DNA of 64,000 bases from Apiospora phragmitis (Eukaryota; Ascomycota; Sordariomycetes; Amphisphaeriales; Apiosporaceae), in assembly GCA_038363925.1 (NCBI GenBank), contig JAQQWL010000011.1:2976001-3040000 (forward strand), read 5' to 3'. Of this stretch, positions 11,077-23,236 are shown in pieces. Position 1 is the stretch's first letter, and every line of letters begins with the position of its first letter. The notes under the pieces are model-generated. The model saw only the letters and a program-made list of their open reading frames with translations, had not been told where the DNA came from and ran no database searches. The position numbers and the translations under genes are program-made.

Positions 11077-13222
11077 TTAGACATACTGCCGGATGAGGTG
11101 CGGGTACATGGCTTTCTCGATCCTGACCCAGACGCTGGGCCCCTCAGTGAAAATGAACGTATTAGGCAGTGATGCTTCGCTTGGGGCTCCGGCACGTAAG
11201 GGGTACATGTCGAAGACTCTCGATGAATTTCCTCGAATGATTCCCCCGCCTGCTCCATTGTGATCCAGGCTGCGGGTGGCTTTCCCATGACACCCAGGGG
11301 CTGATATACTTTGGCAGTATGCTCCTTCCCGTACTCCTGCATATCTACTTGCACTGCCTCCTGAATTCTCGTGGGCTTCGGATGAAGTCACCATAGAGAG
11401 GCCCCCACTCCATGTATCCGGTAGTTTTGCGGCAGGGTCAAATGTTATCCAAACAAGGACCTTTAGGGAGGTGCCATTTACCCCTCCCCCAGTGGCGTAG
11501 ACAATCGATCGCTCGTCGTTTACCGCGTCGATATCCCCTTGGTGGTCTCTGGGGTTCATGATGCGAGATATCCGTTCCAAGGCTGGATCAGAACAGGGGT
11601 CCTCGGGCTCTCCTGGCCACATAATGACGCGGTTGTACACTTTCTCTTCTTTTTCTTTTTCACTAGTCTCTTGGGCGCTAGAGCTTGTCGGCATTGCCGG
11701 AATCTCTAGATATTTCGTCGCCATCTTTTTGCCAGCCCGTAGGCGCAGTCGCTGCGTGCATGCCGCTGATGACGAAGGGTCGTCCACCAAATCAAGGAAC
11801 GTCCCACAAGAATAGAAGTACGAACGAAGGTGGGTTTTGCTCAGGCCGAATATTGTACCATCATCCCCAGCATGAACACCGCGCGGCGGTCGTAGTTTCG
11901 GGAGCATGTAGCTTGGGTTGCTGCTCGACTCGAGTAGCCTTGTCAAAGGAACGTCCGGAAGGTTGTTTTCTAATTCCTCGTCGGTCGTCCCCTCATTTTC
12001 GTCTCGAAAAACGACGTTGGTTGTATAGTAACTTCGTCGATTCCCACTCTGTCCGGTCAACCACTCCTTGCGGGATTCTACGATTCTCACTTGCCCTGTT
12101 GTCTCATCCTTCTCGAGCTTCAAAAAGCCCCATCGATCGTCTATAGGGCCCTCGTCATGCTGTCTTCGCCAGCTATCCCGATTCTTCATAATCTGTGTTT
12201 TATCAGGGTCCGGTTCGTCGAGGCGAAAACGAAAACAGTAGTAGTACGATGTCCAGTCGATCTCTTCTGGTTCGAAGGCTGTTTGGTTTGATAATCCATA
12301 GAGATAGCCGTCGATAATCTCGAAGCAGACAGTGGAATTGATCTCGTAACCGACAACATCGGACAGATGAATCTTTCTTCTCGACAAATGGCGCTCTGTG
12401 AGGTCGAAGAAGCGAAGCACCCATTTTTGAAAACCATCAGGTCCATACTCGGAATGAGTACCGTAGTAAAGATAAGATCCGCTGTTTCGGACGAACAGTC
12501 GTATTGTAGATTCGAGAAGAATTGCCCCAACTAGCTCTTGTTTGTCTGTGTTGAGAATCAAGAGCCAATTTTCCGGATCTGGGAGGTCGAGCGAGAAGAG
12601 GCAGCTTGTAATTCCTTCGGCACTGTGAATGACGTGAAACGTGTATTCGCGGCAATTTTTGGAGTGCGGGATAGCTTCGGCCGTAAGTCTGGGATGTCGA
12701 CTACAGTTTCTTGTCCTGCTGGATTGTGTAGGTCTAAAATCCTGAGCCATCTTTGTGCTTGATCCTCGTACACGTAACACAACTTGCCACTTGAGTACAT
12801 GTATGAGTCGGCAAGCCCGACCATAGCCACGATATAGGGGCGAGCGTCTGCTATCGCCCTTCGTCTTTTGACCAATCGTCTCAGCGCTCTTGCGTAGCGG
12901 CCGTCACGCACTGCTTGCTGCGCCTCCACAGAGTAAAGTGCTTTTGCCTAGATGAGATCAGTAAGCTGCACCCGACTGTTCCAGCAGCTGAGGGCAGGCT
13001 TACACAAACAATGGCTTTACAGAAGCTGTCTTCGATGATGAGATACCGGAAATGCCGACAGCAGAGGGACAAGTCGAAAATCTCCTCCAGGGTGAGGCTC
13101 ATGGCGATGTTTGCCATCATCTCATAAGGCAGCTTTTTCAATGCCGACGAAAGTGGCCAGACCATCGAGGTCTCACTTCTCGACGACGTTACGTTCGCAG
13201 CTGAAGTGGAGAGCCGCTTCAT
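11077..13222 (-). pseudogene. F-box protein gene with three frame breaks
   Basis: Encodes a fungal F-box protein, a presumed substrate adaptor of SCF ubiquitin ligases. Exon 1 runs from a candidate ATG at 13222 to 13004 and contains the F-box (LKKLPYEMMANIAMSLTLEE onward). A 56-nt intron at 13003-12948 (GTAAGC donor, CATCTAG acceptor) joins in phase 0 to AKALYSVEAQQAV. The rest is a long family-specific region with the WGFLKLEKDE motif and a C-terminus FIFTEGPSVWVRIEKAMYP. The frame changes three times: one base missing near 12684-12687, one extra base (or two missing) near 11360-11366, and one base missing in a G5 run at 11243-11247. Allowing for these, exon 2 has a length divisible by three and the protein would be about 696 aa. 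It is either a decaying gene or an intact gene with sequence errors; the similar indels in core genes favour the second. The start codon is uncertain. Confidence 0.7.
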
Positions 13223-16200
13223 CGTGCCGGAAGAGACCAAACCCACGCACCGAAGCCAATATCAACTGCTCTGAGTTCATAGCGAGGATCCATACGGCTA
13301 AGTTGATCCTGATTCAATCAAACTAAAGTGGACAACGCCCATGTAAGTAGTCAGGGCGATCGTGATAGGTTTTTCAGAAAGGGGCTCCCTGGCTGCCTTA
13401 ATATATAGGCTAGGTTTTGCCGAGAAGGCTGAGAGAGCGCGAGAAGCCTAACCCCATGACCGAAAGCCAGGGCGGGTCGTCGACGAGGCTCGATTAGTTG
13501 ATCGCCAACCCACATTGCGCCTTTCATTTTGCTTTCCCAACCCCCCTACAGCCTTGTTTCGTTTCCTAATCGCATGTCTAAGACTCTGTGCAAGAGGTAT
13601 GGAAAGCGCAAGTGCGACTGTCATGGTTGTCCGTGGAACCATCGTGGAACTTAGCCGAAATGAAGGCGTGCCGAATTGATTGGGAAGCATACAAATCAAT
13701 CAGCAATATTGACAGCAGCGAAGATGCAAGCAGAGCCTCACTAGAAACGAAATTAACTCCCAAGGGATCGTGGGGTGGGCTTCGTTGGATGCATCAACAT
13801 TTGGATCGAGGGATAACCCGGGAAAGTCTGGTACATGTACCTGCCCGTATATAAAGGGTACATAGGTACATAAGTATCTTGACTTACACCCCAGGCCCCA
13901 GGGAGCAGAGCCTCAAAACTCTGTGGTAGGGGCATCCCCCTCCCGACCCATTGACTGGTTCCTTCCCTTGCCTGATCCTACCAGATGTACTATCGTATTA
14001 ATGACACGAGCGCGTTCGTACCTTGGCACATATTGATATATTTGCTCACTATTTGATTTAGTTTCTTGGACAATTTTGTTTTTAAGGCTCAAATACCACC
14101 TGGCAATATTCATCTTTCTTGGTCAATCTGGACGATGCCCCTCCCTTATTCAGTACTTGCCCTGGGTTTGGTAGGTCGTTCTTCCTCAACGCTGCTGCGG
14201 TTCTTGATATCACACGTCAGCGGCTCAAAACAGGTCGAGCCGCATGATGTATCTGTAATGTGATTGTAATTCGAGCCCTGGTCCTCAAGCCCTGACCATT
14301 TAATTCGCTCAGCCGTTGACAAGAAGCACCAGTAGTTTCCCACATGACGCTGCTTTATAGACCAATGGCACGGTAGATCATCGCCCAGAGCAACATCTGC
14401 ATCCGGCAAACGTGGTGAGCTGGGGGCCGCAAGGCTGTCGTAATTGTTGGAGTCTCACTCTGCCAGCAGATCGTGTCTGACAGGAGACGAGGCTCAGCCA
14501 TATGGCCTATGGCTCAGGTGAGGCTGCGAAAACGGATGTTAACTCTCCTCAGAAATACTTTACGGACTATGGAGATCATCTGTTCTACGTCATTACGAAC
14601 ACCCTGAGTGCAGCATAAATGCATTTCACTGCAGGAAGCCCAGCTCTATACGAGGCCCAAGACTTTGTCATCCGCATCCAGGCCAATACGAACAATATTC
14701 GGGTCGGCATCTTGCCTCCCTTTCGGAGAGCAAGGTTGTATGACAAAAAACCTAGTGCTGTCAGCAATATCGATTTGTGAACACGGACTCTGAGCTATCC
14801 ATTTCGCGCTTGATGGTTCGCCTGACTTTGGGGCTAAAGCGTCACATGCTGGTACCAGTTATGGGGGCCGATGCCAGGTTTTGGGGACCGAAGCATCACC
14901 GGAGAGGCTCCTTAATGATGAATCCGCTTTCTTCCGATCGGAATCAGCTCTAGCGGAAAAGGCTCAGGAAGACTGATCTTATAATCCGAGAACATGGCCA
15001 AATGGTAGCCTTCATTGCCCCCATCGAGCCAGGACATGCTCGCCATTACCCTCTCTGGGTCATAGCCTTCTACATACGAGCTAGACAAAGGTGATCTCTT
15101 GTCAGATTTGAGGCCGGCACCGATAGTAAACGACTCGCAATATACTGCAGAAGTTAACCCGAGAAGAGCGTAAGGCGTTCCACCGTCTAGCTCCAAGGCC
15201 AGAAAGTGCATTACTTGGCATATCACATGTGTATCCACGCCTGGCTGTGAGTAGTCTTTACATGATTCTCCTGACGTTGGAATGTTGCTAACACCGGGGA
15301 CAGAGACTACTCTGTAGGGGGTATATGCCTTATTAACCGGGCGCTGTCTCCTCTCTTTTTCCTAGGCTTTGGATTTCCAGTTCATATCGAGATGGTGTGT
15401 CTCGCATCCTGCATTGGTGGATCATCGGAGAGACAGCTCCTTTGGCCTGAGCCGAGAATCAGGATGACAGGAGAGCAGTCTTGTTTGCCTTACAGGAACG
15501 TGGGATTATTGAGTGCCTCACAGGCGAGAAGCATGCCGCGTTCATGTCCACAGGACAGAAGACCTTCCCATCTATTCGGCAAGCCAGCAGAGAAGCAGCA
15601 TGTGAGCCTTGTGCTCATTTCTCATAGCTGCACTGCAGTGACTGGCCAGGATTACAGGACGCCGCCAACGATTTATTCCAGATACTACATCGCATGCAAT
15701 GATAGCCAGAGGCAGGAAAGTGCTTTCTTCACGAAAAGGAGATAAAACCCGGTTGTCATTCAGGCTTGCCCCTCTGCTACGCTTATCTTGGGCAGCCCTG
15801 GTTTGGATTGCCGAAGCCTCTGCCCACGTCTCCCAGCAGTCTCCCAACCGCTACAATGCATAACATAATATGTGCTGATTATGGTGGTGATACGTCAAAG
15901 CAACAGGAACCATATACACACAAGGACTGCCGGTCGATCAATGCCGTGCAACCCACCAGCCTGTCACCAGACAGAGTTGGACTGCCATTTGCTGGCTGCA
16001 TGATTTCAAGGCGAACTCGGCCGAGAAGACATACCTCCAATGGACTGAAGCAGCGCTTTGAAGCAGTGGTATTTGATAGGTACAACATGACTTGTAGTAA
16101 TAGAGACTCTGCTTCTCATAGGACGGATCGCTGGAAACATGTAAGCTGTGAAACATACACCATATAGGTATGCACTACCACATATGACTATAGTGGCAGT

Positions 16201-16785
16201 GACGTTCCATCAGGAGGCGGGCGCAGGACTGAAAACACTTCTCTTGACCTCGTTATTTGTGAGGTCAGCCATCGCGACTGAAGCTCAAACGCGTTGTGTG
16301 GTGGACTTGATGAGTCGTCAATCAGCGTATCGAAGGGCTCTGATCTGCATCGTCCTGTTGAGTAGCTCCACCAAACTTGGATCTAATGAGGAGTACTAAG
16401 TATAGTTTCAGTGCGTAAGAGTACTTGGCCAGAAGATGCGAACGTGAAGAGTAATGGATATCATATTGCCCAGTGAACAGACATCAAGTTGCTCTCATTA
16501 TGGTGGGGCTATGTAGCTCTAGTAGGCTCAGCTCTTCGCTGGTGCGTCATTCCGTAAGTCAATGATGAAAAATCGACTGGAGGTTGCGTTTGAACCTGTC
16601 GCTTAACACATTCCAAACCCGAACGTCCTTGATTGATTATGGGAGGATGTGGCACTGAGGGATCTACGAGTGATGGGATCGTTGTTTACAGGGAAACCGA
16701 GCTATAGTGCTTTTGCGGCGGGCCTGAGTTACCAGTAATCCCCAAAGGACGAGACCGAAACGTGCGCGCGTGCAACATCGGCAGC
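13223..16785. other. Gene-poor stretch
   Basis: About 3.5 kb with no supportable gene. The best candidate is a minus-strand frame at 14912-15238 whose composition looks somewhat protein-like but which has no recognisable motif or flanking exons. The last part is the Oma1 promoter. No transposon ends, terminal repeats or RNA genes were recognised. Confidence 0.45.
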
Positions 16786-18130
16786 ATGGTGCTCGCTCTT
16801 ACTGCGCTCAATAGAGCCTGCAGTCGACTGCTTCGTTCGCCGAATACTGCCTTGTTCTCCCCGGCTCGCGCCCAGCAGCTACCTGCGCGTATCCGACAAA
16901 ATGCTACTATTGCGCCTTCGATATCCCCCGCCGCTGCTGCGCGACAGCAGCGTGTTCACGCGACCCCCGGACGACGACTCTTCTCCCAAACACCGCGCCG
17001 ACCATACCAAAACTACGACCCCTACGATCCCCACGAGCGCCTGCGCAATGCGAAACCGCTGTTCACGAACCGAGGGTTCCGCGGCTTCATCCGCTCGCCG
17101 AGCACGCACACGGTCGCGGCCTTGGCTTTCCTGGGAGCGGTCGGGTTCTACTTTTACAACCTACAGACGGTCCCCGTCAGTGGGCGCAAGCGCTTCAACT
17201 GCTTCACCGAGGAGTCCGTCGAGGCCGTCAGCGAGCAGCAGGTCAAGAGGATCCAGTGGGAGGTCGAGCGGCAGGGCGGGCGGTTCCTGAGCGACTGGGA
17301 TCCGCGCACCCGGATGGTGAAGAGGGTCATGAGGCGGCTCATTCCCGTCAGCGGCATGGAAGATTCGGACTGGGAGGTCCGAGTGATTGACGATCCACGT
17401 ATGCAATGAAGCAGATAACCCTTGGGATAGTCAAACAGTCTATGCTAAGACAGTACTCAGGACAAGCAAATGCCTTCGTCCTGCCTGGCGGCAAGGTCTT
17501 TGTCTACAGCGGCATCATACCCATCGCCCGGAACGAGGATGGCCTGGCCGCCGTTCTCGGCCACGAGATCGCGCACAACCTCGCGCAGCACATCGGCGAA
17601 CGCATGTCGGGGCAGATCGGCATCAACATACTGCTCGGCAGCTTCGTCCTACTGACAGCTCTATGGGGCGGCGCCATTCTCGGCACGCAGCTGTTCGGCG
17701 GCACGGTCCTGGATTTGCTCTTCTCGCGGCCCATGGGCCGCAAGCAGGAGACCGAGGCTGACTACATAGGACTACTGATGATGGCCGAAGCCTGCTACGA
17801 CCCCGAGCAAGCCCTCGGCTTCTGGCAGAGAATGGAGTATATGGAGCACATGGAGCACCAACGAGAGGGCGCGCCACCGGAATGGATGAGCACACATCCT
17901 TCGGTAGGTTTTTTTTCTCTTAACCTTTCCGAAGAAGACTCTATGCCTAGCAAAATGGAAAGAATATGCTACTAACAAACATGGGCATCACGCAGAATCA
18001 TAACCGAATCGAGAAGATCAAACAATGGCTACCTGAGGCAATGGATAAAAGGGCGCAAAGTGATTGCGCGGGCACTTCCGCTTTCGCCGGCAGGTTTAGA
18101 AGGGCTTTGGCGCAGGGCCTCATAATATAG
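16786..18130 (+). CDS. oma1: Mitochondrial metalloendopeptidase Oma1
   Basis: Zinc protease of the inner mitochondrial membrane (M48 family) in stress-activated quality control; in animals it cleaves OPA1. Exons are 16786-17398, 17461-17903 and 17996-18130, total 396 aa, with introns of 62 and 92 nt. The second intron has a textbook CTAAC branch. The N-terminus is Arg/Ser/Ala-rich and lacks acids, as expected for a mitochondrial presequence. A hydrophobic segment (VAALAFLGAVGFYFYNL) follows around residues 112-128. The junction gives DDPRQANAFVLPGG, typical of the family. The zinc motif HEIAH lies at about residues 239-243, and the downstream ETEAD supplies the third ligand. The ATG at 16786 was chosen over an upstream in-frame GTG. 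No frame breaks. Cytochrome b5 follows about 0.8 kb downstream on the same strand. Confidence 0.93.
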
Positions 18131-18925
18131 TAGTACAAACGGGCATCATTCAACTCCTTTTGCATGTACATATTCGTTAGATGTGGCATGAGGGCGAAAC
18201 ATCCGTCAGTCTTCGTTCGATTTGAATATACAGACGCAGCTCGGACTATTAAGTCAGTTCTCAGATCGCACATAGATCCATGCATGATCGCAATTAATAT
18301 CCGTGGAAACCGAGCGGCCGAGAGATTCCCGATGAGCGAGAAAGCTTGTTAAATTAAATACGGAACCGGGACAACGGCCATGCTTATCGCTGTAGTTGAA
18401 TGCTATTACGTCCCTAATAAGAAGAACCTTACGATAGTGCGAAGCTATAGCGAACTCAGTACCTGCATATGACATTGGTAGGTATAGTCCCAGAACGGAC
18501 TCAGATCAGGGGTTGGGGTAAGCTGCCACTGTCGCAACTCGGTAACCTTGGCGGGGGTGGCCAAGGCCCCAAGTGACGCAGGTTGCAGCAGCCCAGCCCA
18601 GCCAGCCCAGGTAGTCATGACCCTAGTTTGTCGGCGCCCGCAGGCGGTCTACTGTGCCGAGGTTCATTTCGGCCAGAGTGGTTCCAGCCTGTCCTATCGC
18701 ATCGAACGTGATCCAACGCCCAAGTCGGGTCTCTCAAACGATTTTGGACTTGACTCTTCAACTACACAAAGAGAACCATATCCATCTTTACGAGTCAAAA
18801 GAAGGATCTCCCTTGACAGACATCACTGTTGCGACGAAAAGAATCGAAACTTTCTCCAGACCGAATCTGAATTCATTTGACTAACCAAGCCGCGGGCGCA
18901 TTCATTGTAAATTCAACCAGCCAAA
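18131..18925. other. Gene-free stretch, cytochrome b5 promoter
   Basis: Between Oma1 and cytochrome b5. It holds the Oma1 3' region and the likely b5 promoter. A short tandem CAGCCCAGC repeat lies near 18588-18612. Nothing else was recognised. Confidence 0.5.
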
Positions 18926-19334
18926 ATGTCCAAGTCGTTTACGAAGAAGGATGTCGCGGAGCACAAGACCGAAGACCAAGGGATTTGGATCATCGTCGAT
19001 GATGGTGTCTACGATGTAACAAGTAAGTGTGTACCGCGCCTTAGCCAGACAGTGGCCGTGACAGTCGGTCTGCGTTGCGCCGCTCCCAAGGCAACTCCCC
19101 TGAGCAAGCCATCTGATGACGATGACGATGTTGATCTCGAGCGGTCGGTGACTGACATGCGGTGTCCCCTTTTCAGAGTTTATTGACGAGCACCCAGGAG
19201 GTTCCAAGATCCTCAAGCGCATGGCCGGCAAAGACTCGACCAAACAGTTCTGGAAGTACCATGGAAAGAGCGTGATGGACAAGTACGGCCCGCGATTCAA
19301 GATCGGCACAGTCCAGGAGGAGGCCAAGCTATGA
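18926..19334 (+). CDS. Small soluble cytochrome b5-like protein, 84 aa
   Basis: Heme-binding electron carrier. Exons are 18926-19022 and 19177-19334, joined across a 154-nt intron (GTAAGT donor, TTTTCAG acceptor) in the codon for a lysine of the KFIDEHPGG motif. HPGG supplies one axial histidine. The second lies in the FWKYHGKS segment. The protein stops soon after the heme domain, with no C-terminal membrane helix, so it should be soluble, unlike the microsomal b5 of about 130 aa. The start context CCAAAATGTCC is good. A long open frame on the opposite strand (18902-19723) overlaps the gene but has no family features. Its partner reductase or desaturase cannot be told from the sequence. Confidence 0.92.
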
Positions 19335-22301
19335 TCGGACAACATGCGATGGCTCGGCAATGGGGGGATACGATAAACGAAGAATGGGCGAACTGCATTG
19401 CTGTATTGTTTTGGTGTAATGTTAAATATATACACCTTGGAGACGCTGGCTGTCCATTTATTTGTTGTTACCAACATTAGCGATATCTTTCGCAAGCGCT
19501 CATACTCCGTAGGGAGTGTGGAAACACGATAGAACTGATCCCCACATTCCAACGGATGGACCGCTTTCTTGTGATCCATAAAAACAAATAGAGATACGGA
19601 TAGGATTGCGGTAAGAAAGTTAGAAAGGCTTTCTCGGTAAAGTATGTAACGGTGCTGCTGCTTGCGAAGAATGCAAGTAATACGGGATAAGAAGTTAGCC
19701 TTCGCCAATCCCTTGACGTCCATCTGCCCTCATGATTGCACATGCAGACCTTACCGTACATACATGTAGCATCCGCTGTGTGGCATGTGGTCATAGTTCG
19801 GCAGTACCGAGCCTGACCTCTGCTCACGACGGAAGGCCGGGAGCAAGCGTGACTTTCGTATTGCCAAGTCTGGGGTCCCAAATTGGGGAGACGCCTATTG
19901 GCCTACACCGTAGTCCTTGCGTCCCACCCTGGAGTTCTGGAGCGGTGACGTTGAGGCTTTTCCTAAAATGCTACCAGAACGCTTTGGGCTCGCGTGCGAG
20001 TGCAAGTATCCAACTGGCTGAATCGACACCCGAGATCGAATATGCCTCTCTTTTTGGAATCAGGTGACTAAGGACGATGCCGAGCATTGCCCTTCTTGAC
20101 CGATCCCTCGTTCGAGATTGAGAAATAAGCGCTTGTCCTCTCCCCCTTATTTTCTTGGTCAAGCTTGCAAAGAGAAGGTGGTTTATTAGTGATTGATGAA
20201 GGCTGTCACACAGAGTCCGAGTACTGGTGAGGCAATATCTCGAGCTTTTACCTGCTGGTTCTGAGTCGACTGCAAGTCAGCAATTGACTCGCGAGACGAA
20301 GTCGGCTTTTTCCATAGGGTAGCTGGGTAGTTGGCTGGTTGGATGCTTGCGACAGTACCAGAGTGCCTCGAGTGCACAGTATTGCTGTAGCAATCGACAC
20401 ACCGAACCCTGACCGTCTGGAGATCCTACCCTAGATGGGGAAGACGTTTTTCCTCGGTGCTTTATTGGAGTGTACTTGGCCAGCCCGCGCGCAATGCCAG
20501 TAGAAACAGGTACCGGAAATTTGGCAGGGGTGTTCTCGTCGGGGCCCTCGACAACAATGCTTGAGTAAGGTAGTAGTAGTGAGTGGTTGGGTGGGTGTTA
20601 TCGCTGTATCGGGGAGCAGCTAGCCCCGGTTGCCAGGTTGCTCTGGGCACTGGGCATCCCGCGGTAAACAGGCCGACAGCGCCCCCAGAGCTAAGCTCAT
20701 TAGTGAGGGATCGCAGCTGCGGTATGATAACAGCTGAGAGTCTTGCACCTTGCCGTCCATATTTTGCTGCAGATGCCGCTCCCGATAAAGTTCAGGACTT
20801 CTAGCTGGGAGTCTGCAATCCTTCAACATTCCATCACAGCAACCTGAGGTCGAGCAAGCTTGCAAGGCGAACATGCAAGCTAATGCTCGACCCTAGCTCG
20901 TTCTAGCGTCATCCATCACCGTGCTAGGCTAGTGGGCACTGGAGTTGTGGGGCTCTCGGACGGCTGGACCAGCAGCAGTTTATCAATTCTGCTTGCCCTG
21001 GCAATCAAAACATCTGCTGGACAGAGGTGAAGCTCCGCCATCTCCGTGCTACCAGTGCTAGTTCTTTTCAATTTTGGAGAGTGGGTTCACAGTCCTGCGC
21101 GACTTTTCATTGCATACATCCTGACAAAGCCATCGCGCTCCTGAATCCTTGGAGAAGAAGAAGAAGAAGAATCATAATAATACATTGGTCGTGTTGCAAT
21201 TGGAAAGCCTTCGTAAGAGATCACGATATCTTCTCGATCATCGACAGCGAGCTCGGGCCCAGACCAGGTAAGTCACGGCCTTTCTCTCTCCCTCTCTCTC
21301 TCCGCGCAGTCGTTCCCCTTGCCAGCAGAGCTTGGTTTTGCCGCACGGTGGTGGTGATATGCCCATGTTATGGCTTGTTATGGAATGGGTTACCATCTTA
21401 TGGTGACAATAATTCCCGCCGTCACTCCATTTCCCGACCTATATCCATGTCCAAGTTATCCACCCCACGAGCGATCTAGCAGCACCCTGGCCCTCTGCTA
21501 CGCGCCGTAGCGGTGCGTGGGACGCTGTCGAAATTCGCGCAGGCGAAAAGAGCGAGCGGCCTTGCACCTTGCCTGGTATTGTTATTAGTTACCAGTAGTG
21601 GTTTAGTGACATGAGTTGCGAGAGCACGCGAGGCAGAGTTTGCCGTTTCCCGTAATAGGTCAGCCAAGCTTTTCCTCGTTGATCTCTGACTCGGGCCTTA
21701 CATATTGTTTTGCTCCCCCGCTAGCTACGTCTTCCTTCTCTTCCCTTTTTCTCTCTCTTCAACCGCTCGTCCTTGAACAAATCTCCCCGATCGTTGTGTG
21801 TTCGTTCAATACTTCGACAATTTTTGTCAAGGCGTGTGTCGTTCGCAGCCCGCAACTCCAAGCTCTGATTCCATCACCACAACAGAAGAGCCCAGCTCCT
21901 CCATATCAGACGGTACGATACGGCCTCTTTCTCTTCCCATCGGGCCTCTACTGCCGCCCATATGCATGCGCCCATAAAGCAAACCTCAATTCCGCCGCAG
22001 TTGCTCCTCAACCAAGATTGGCGTGCCTTCGCATCTTCTCGAGAACCTTATCTATGGAGCCATTGAGGTCCTAGACGCCCGGGAAAGATTACGACGGACC
22101 TGCAGTCTCGGCCGTGTTGATCTGGTAGCCAATGCACCTGTGTTAGCCACATGCGGCTTTTTCCAAGTGGAAGGTTACTACGACGAGCTTGTGGAATGGC
22201 GAAGCCCCATCGGCGTCCATCGGCGGATAGCCTGCTTTGAATCATGGTCTACATCGCTGCATAGATCTTCATGCTAAAACTTATCGTTCTTAGACCTCAA
22301 A
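19335..22301. other. Gene-free stretch with a possible leader intron
   Basis: About 3 kb with no supportable coding gene. A CAG|GTAAGT donor at 21268 is followed by a CT-rich tract. A convincing acceptor, branch-like GCTAAAAC then TTCTTAG, ends at 22293, nine bases before the ATG of the small membrane protein. The last kilobase may therefore be a spliced 5' leader. A (GAA)-type run lies at 21154-21170. Confidence 0.4.
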
Positions 22302-22653
22302 ATGCCTGCCATCAGCAACACCATTGTCGCCCGCGAGGCCATGAGCCAAATCGCCAAGCGTGAGAACTGGTAAGTTGGAGACTTTCAAATCCACGACGAA
22401 GCACCTTTGGGTGCTTTTCCTGCGCGGACGTCGCTTTCTATGGCATGCAACCGTACCGTTGCAGGGAGCCGCCGTGGCCAATTCTTGAATGATTGCTAAT
22501 GGATATCTATATAGGGCGAAGCAAGAGGCCGGTGTCATCGTTGTCTTCTGTATCGTGTTCATCGTCGCAGTTGGCTTGATCGGTCTGTGGATCAGCAAGT
22601 GCCTCGCCGCCCGCAAGGCCAAGAAGGTTGCCGCCTCCAACGCCGCAGCATAA
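22302..22653 (+). CDS. Small single-pass membrane protein, 68 aa
   Basis: Exons are 22302-22369 and 22515-22653, with a 145-nt intron (GTAAGT donor, TATATAG acceptor) that splits a Trp codon. The protein has a polar N-terminus (MPAISNTIVAREAMSQIAKR), one strong hydrophobic helix at about residues 29-50 (VIVVFCIVFIVAVGLIGLWI) and a basic tail (KCLAARKAKK) ending in alanines. This suggests a single-span protein with its basic tail in the cytosol. I do not recognise a named family, although small proteins of this kind are common in filamentous ascomycetes. The consistent splice junction, correct total length and strong membrane helix support a real gene. A long spliced leader is possible (see the upstream entry). 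Confidence 0.75.
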
Positions 22654-23236
22654 ACAACGGCCGGGGATAGGTTATGGCTGGACGAGCGTGTTGATGAGGG
22701 AAAGGAATGGATGATGGAAGACCTTACGATACCACCTGCGTTCTTGTTCGATGAGCGCAATCACCCCTGGACACCAAGGTGTTGGGCTTCTATTAAAGCC
22801 ACACCATGGCACGAGCAACCGAATCTGTCAGCGGTCGACACAGACGATACTAATACCGTACTGGATCTTCAGCGAAGTTCGGGTCAATTGGCAGCTACGC
22901 GCCCGTATTTATTATGCCAAATGGCAGATTCAGGTGGAAGGGGGTAGCATAGCCTCAATTGGTGCACATTTACGCTGTACTCTAATTTCTTTAATGATAC
23001 AAGTCAAGTTAAACCACCATATGTTCACGATTATTTGCATGGTGAAGCACTCCAGTGGGTCACTGTCTACAAGCTGTTTATGCACCCCGGATCTTCACTT
23101 CTTGGCGTGTTTCGTTTCCGATTGAATACAGGGAGTCCCTCGAATCTATTCGCCGGAAAGCTCTCCATGGAATGGGTCATTCAGCTCAACTTGTAGCGTA
23201 ATGACCCCTTGACATGTTATATAATGACTGCATTTC
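22654..23236. other. Gene-free stretch between convergent genes
   Basis: 3' regions of the small membrane protein and the dCMP deaminase, which converge here. No gene or repeat was seen. Confidence 0.5.

Noticed and set aside
12684..12687. Programmed ribosomal frameshifting as an explanation for this or the other frame breaks.
   Set aside because: Sites share no slippery heptamer, occur in unrelated genes and in both directions, so indel error is simpler.
14912..15238. Minus-strand open frame of 108 codons with somewhat protein-like composition.
   Set aside because: No recognisable domain, no flanking exons and no start context. Could be a gene remnant but cannot be supported.
18902..19723. 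A 273-codon open frame on the minus strand opposite the cytochrome b5 gene.
   Set aside because: It overlaps a confirmed gene and its intron, has no family features, and long antisense frames arise easily opposite biased codons.
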